Part shown: piece after piece, positions 4,927 through 5,301 of the stretch
Layout of the letters: each line of letters starts with the position of its first letter
Position numbering within the stretch: position 1 is the stretch's first letter
Assembly (NCBI GenBank): GCA_030150595.1
Contig: JASLFQ010000303.1
Location: forward strand, 1 to 5,301
DNA: 5,301 bases
Origin: Aquirhabdus sp.
GTDB taxonomy: Bacteria > Pseudomonadota > Gammaproteobacteria > Pseudomonadales > Moraxellaceae
Reading direction: 5' to 3'
The notes under the pieces: model-generated
What the model was told of the DNA's origin: nothing
Seen by the model: only the letters and a program-made list of their open reading frames with translations
Database searches by the model: none
Position numbers and translations under genes: made by a program

Positions 4927-5301
4927 CTAGTAATCATGATCAAAAAAACTGTCTTTATCTGAAATTAATTTGTTGTTTGCCAGTGAAGCTTTTGGTTGCG
5001 ATGGTTGGATTGGTTTTGGTGGAGTCATGATTCTTGAAAAATCACTTATTATTCTTTCTATTTCTGGCGTGTGTGAATACCTGATCACTCGATATCCAGC
5101 TTCTATCAGCATGGTGTTATGCTCATTGGTTTTTCCTTCAATGCCATTGTGATCGGGTTGAGCCAGTTCAACAATTGAGATGATATTGAAGTCTTTATCC
5201 AGAACCACAAAATCTGCACGATTGCGGTTAATCTTATTTCGTGTCACTTGCCCGTTTGAATTTAATAATGCAGAGAGCGCTACTTGTGTCAGCACATAGC
5301 A
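4927..5301 (-). CDS. C-terminal part of a DUF2726-like protein, 5' end outside the window
   Basis: The frame is open to the right edge (TGC TAT before the GTG at 5295), so the visible 124 residues are the end of a longer protein and the GTG is probably not the start. VLTQVALSALLNSN, then NRADFVVLDKDFNIISIVEL, then EAGYRVIRYSHTPEIERI follow the order of conserved blocks in DUF2726, which I recall as related to PD-(D/E)XK-type nuclease folds. The putative catalytic strands would be ADFVVLD and SIVEL. After the acidic EL the usual Asp-rich IELDD-like run is replaced by ELAQPDHNG. A Pro-rich linker (TPPKPIQPSQP) and a short acidic tail FFDHDY end the protein. The stop is TAG at 4929-4927. The family call is from memory. 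Confidence 0.65.
   Translation of the reverse strand, partial: CYVLTQVALSALLNSNGQVTRNKINRNRADFVVLDKDFNIISIVELAQPDHNGIEGKTNEHNTMLIEAGYRVIRYSHTPEIERIISDFSRIMTPPKPIQPSQPKASLANNKLISDKDSFFDHDY

Overview
The window looks like chromosomal DNA from a gammaproteobacterium, most likely a member of the Moraxellaceae (Acinetobacter or a close relative). The long, two-domain QueF and its wording (for example ESKSLKLYFNSLN and SNCPVTGQPDWG) match, from memory, Acinetobacter-type QueF. The moderate G+C and the tRNA-Arg(CCG) with an encoded CCA fit the same group. No search could be run, so the genus is an inference.

Layout. All protein genes are on the minus strand; the only plus-strand gene is a tRNA. From the right: the C-terminal part of a DUF2726-like protein (4927-5301, N-terminus outside the window); a small secreted DUF4124-like protein (4375-4800); a family 2 glycosyltransferase with a TPR-like C-terminal half (3148-4239); tRNA-Arg(CCG) (3053-3129, plus strand); a regulatory intergenic region (2762-3052); a compact operon of ABC ATPase (1832-2761), ABC-2 permease (1055-1828) and queF (231-1058); and the first 35 codons of an unidentified gene (1-106) with its own likely promoter.

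The operon joins a YadG/YadH-type ABC-2 transporter to the queuosine pathway enzyme QueF. Spacing is 3 nt between ATPase and permease, and permease and queF overlap in ATGA, so co-transcription and translational coupling are likely. The transporter substrate cannot be read from the sequence. The glycosyltransferase probably works on a surface or secreted glycan and has no glycan-cluster neighbours here. The two rightmost genes are A+T-richer than the operon and look like accessory cargo.

The 291-bp region between the ABC operon and the tRNA is the most structured non-coding DNA. It holds a tRNA promoter with a G+C-rich discriminator, two candidate promoters for the operon, a perfect 10-bp palindrome over one of them, an 8-bp inverted repeat touching both divergent -35 elements, and a leader with two mutually exclusive hairpins, one of which would mask the ribosome binding site. 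I see no CRISPR array, transposase, integrase, phage gene or clear new defence system. The hunt result is a set of modest regulatory hypotheses, not a new system.
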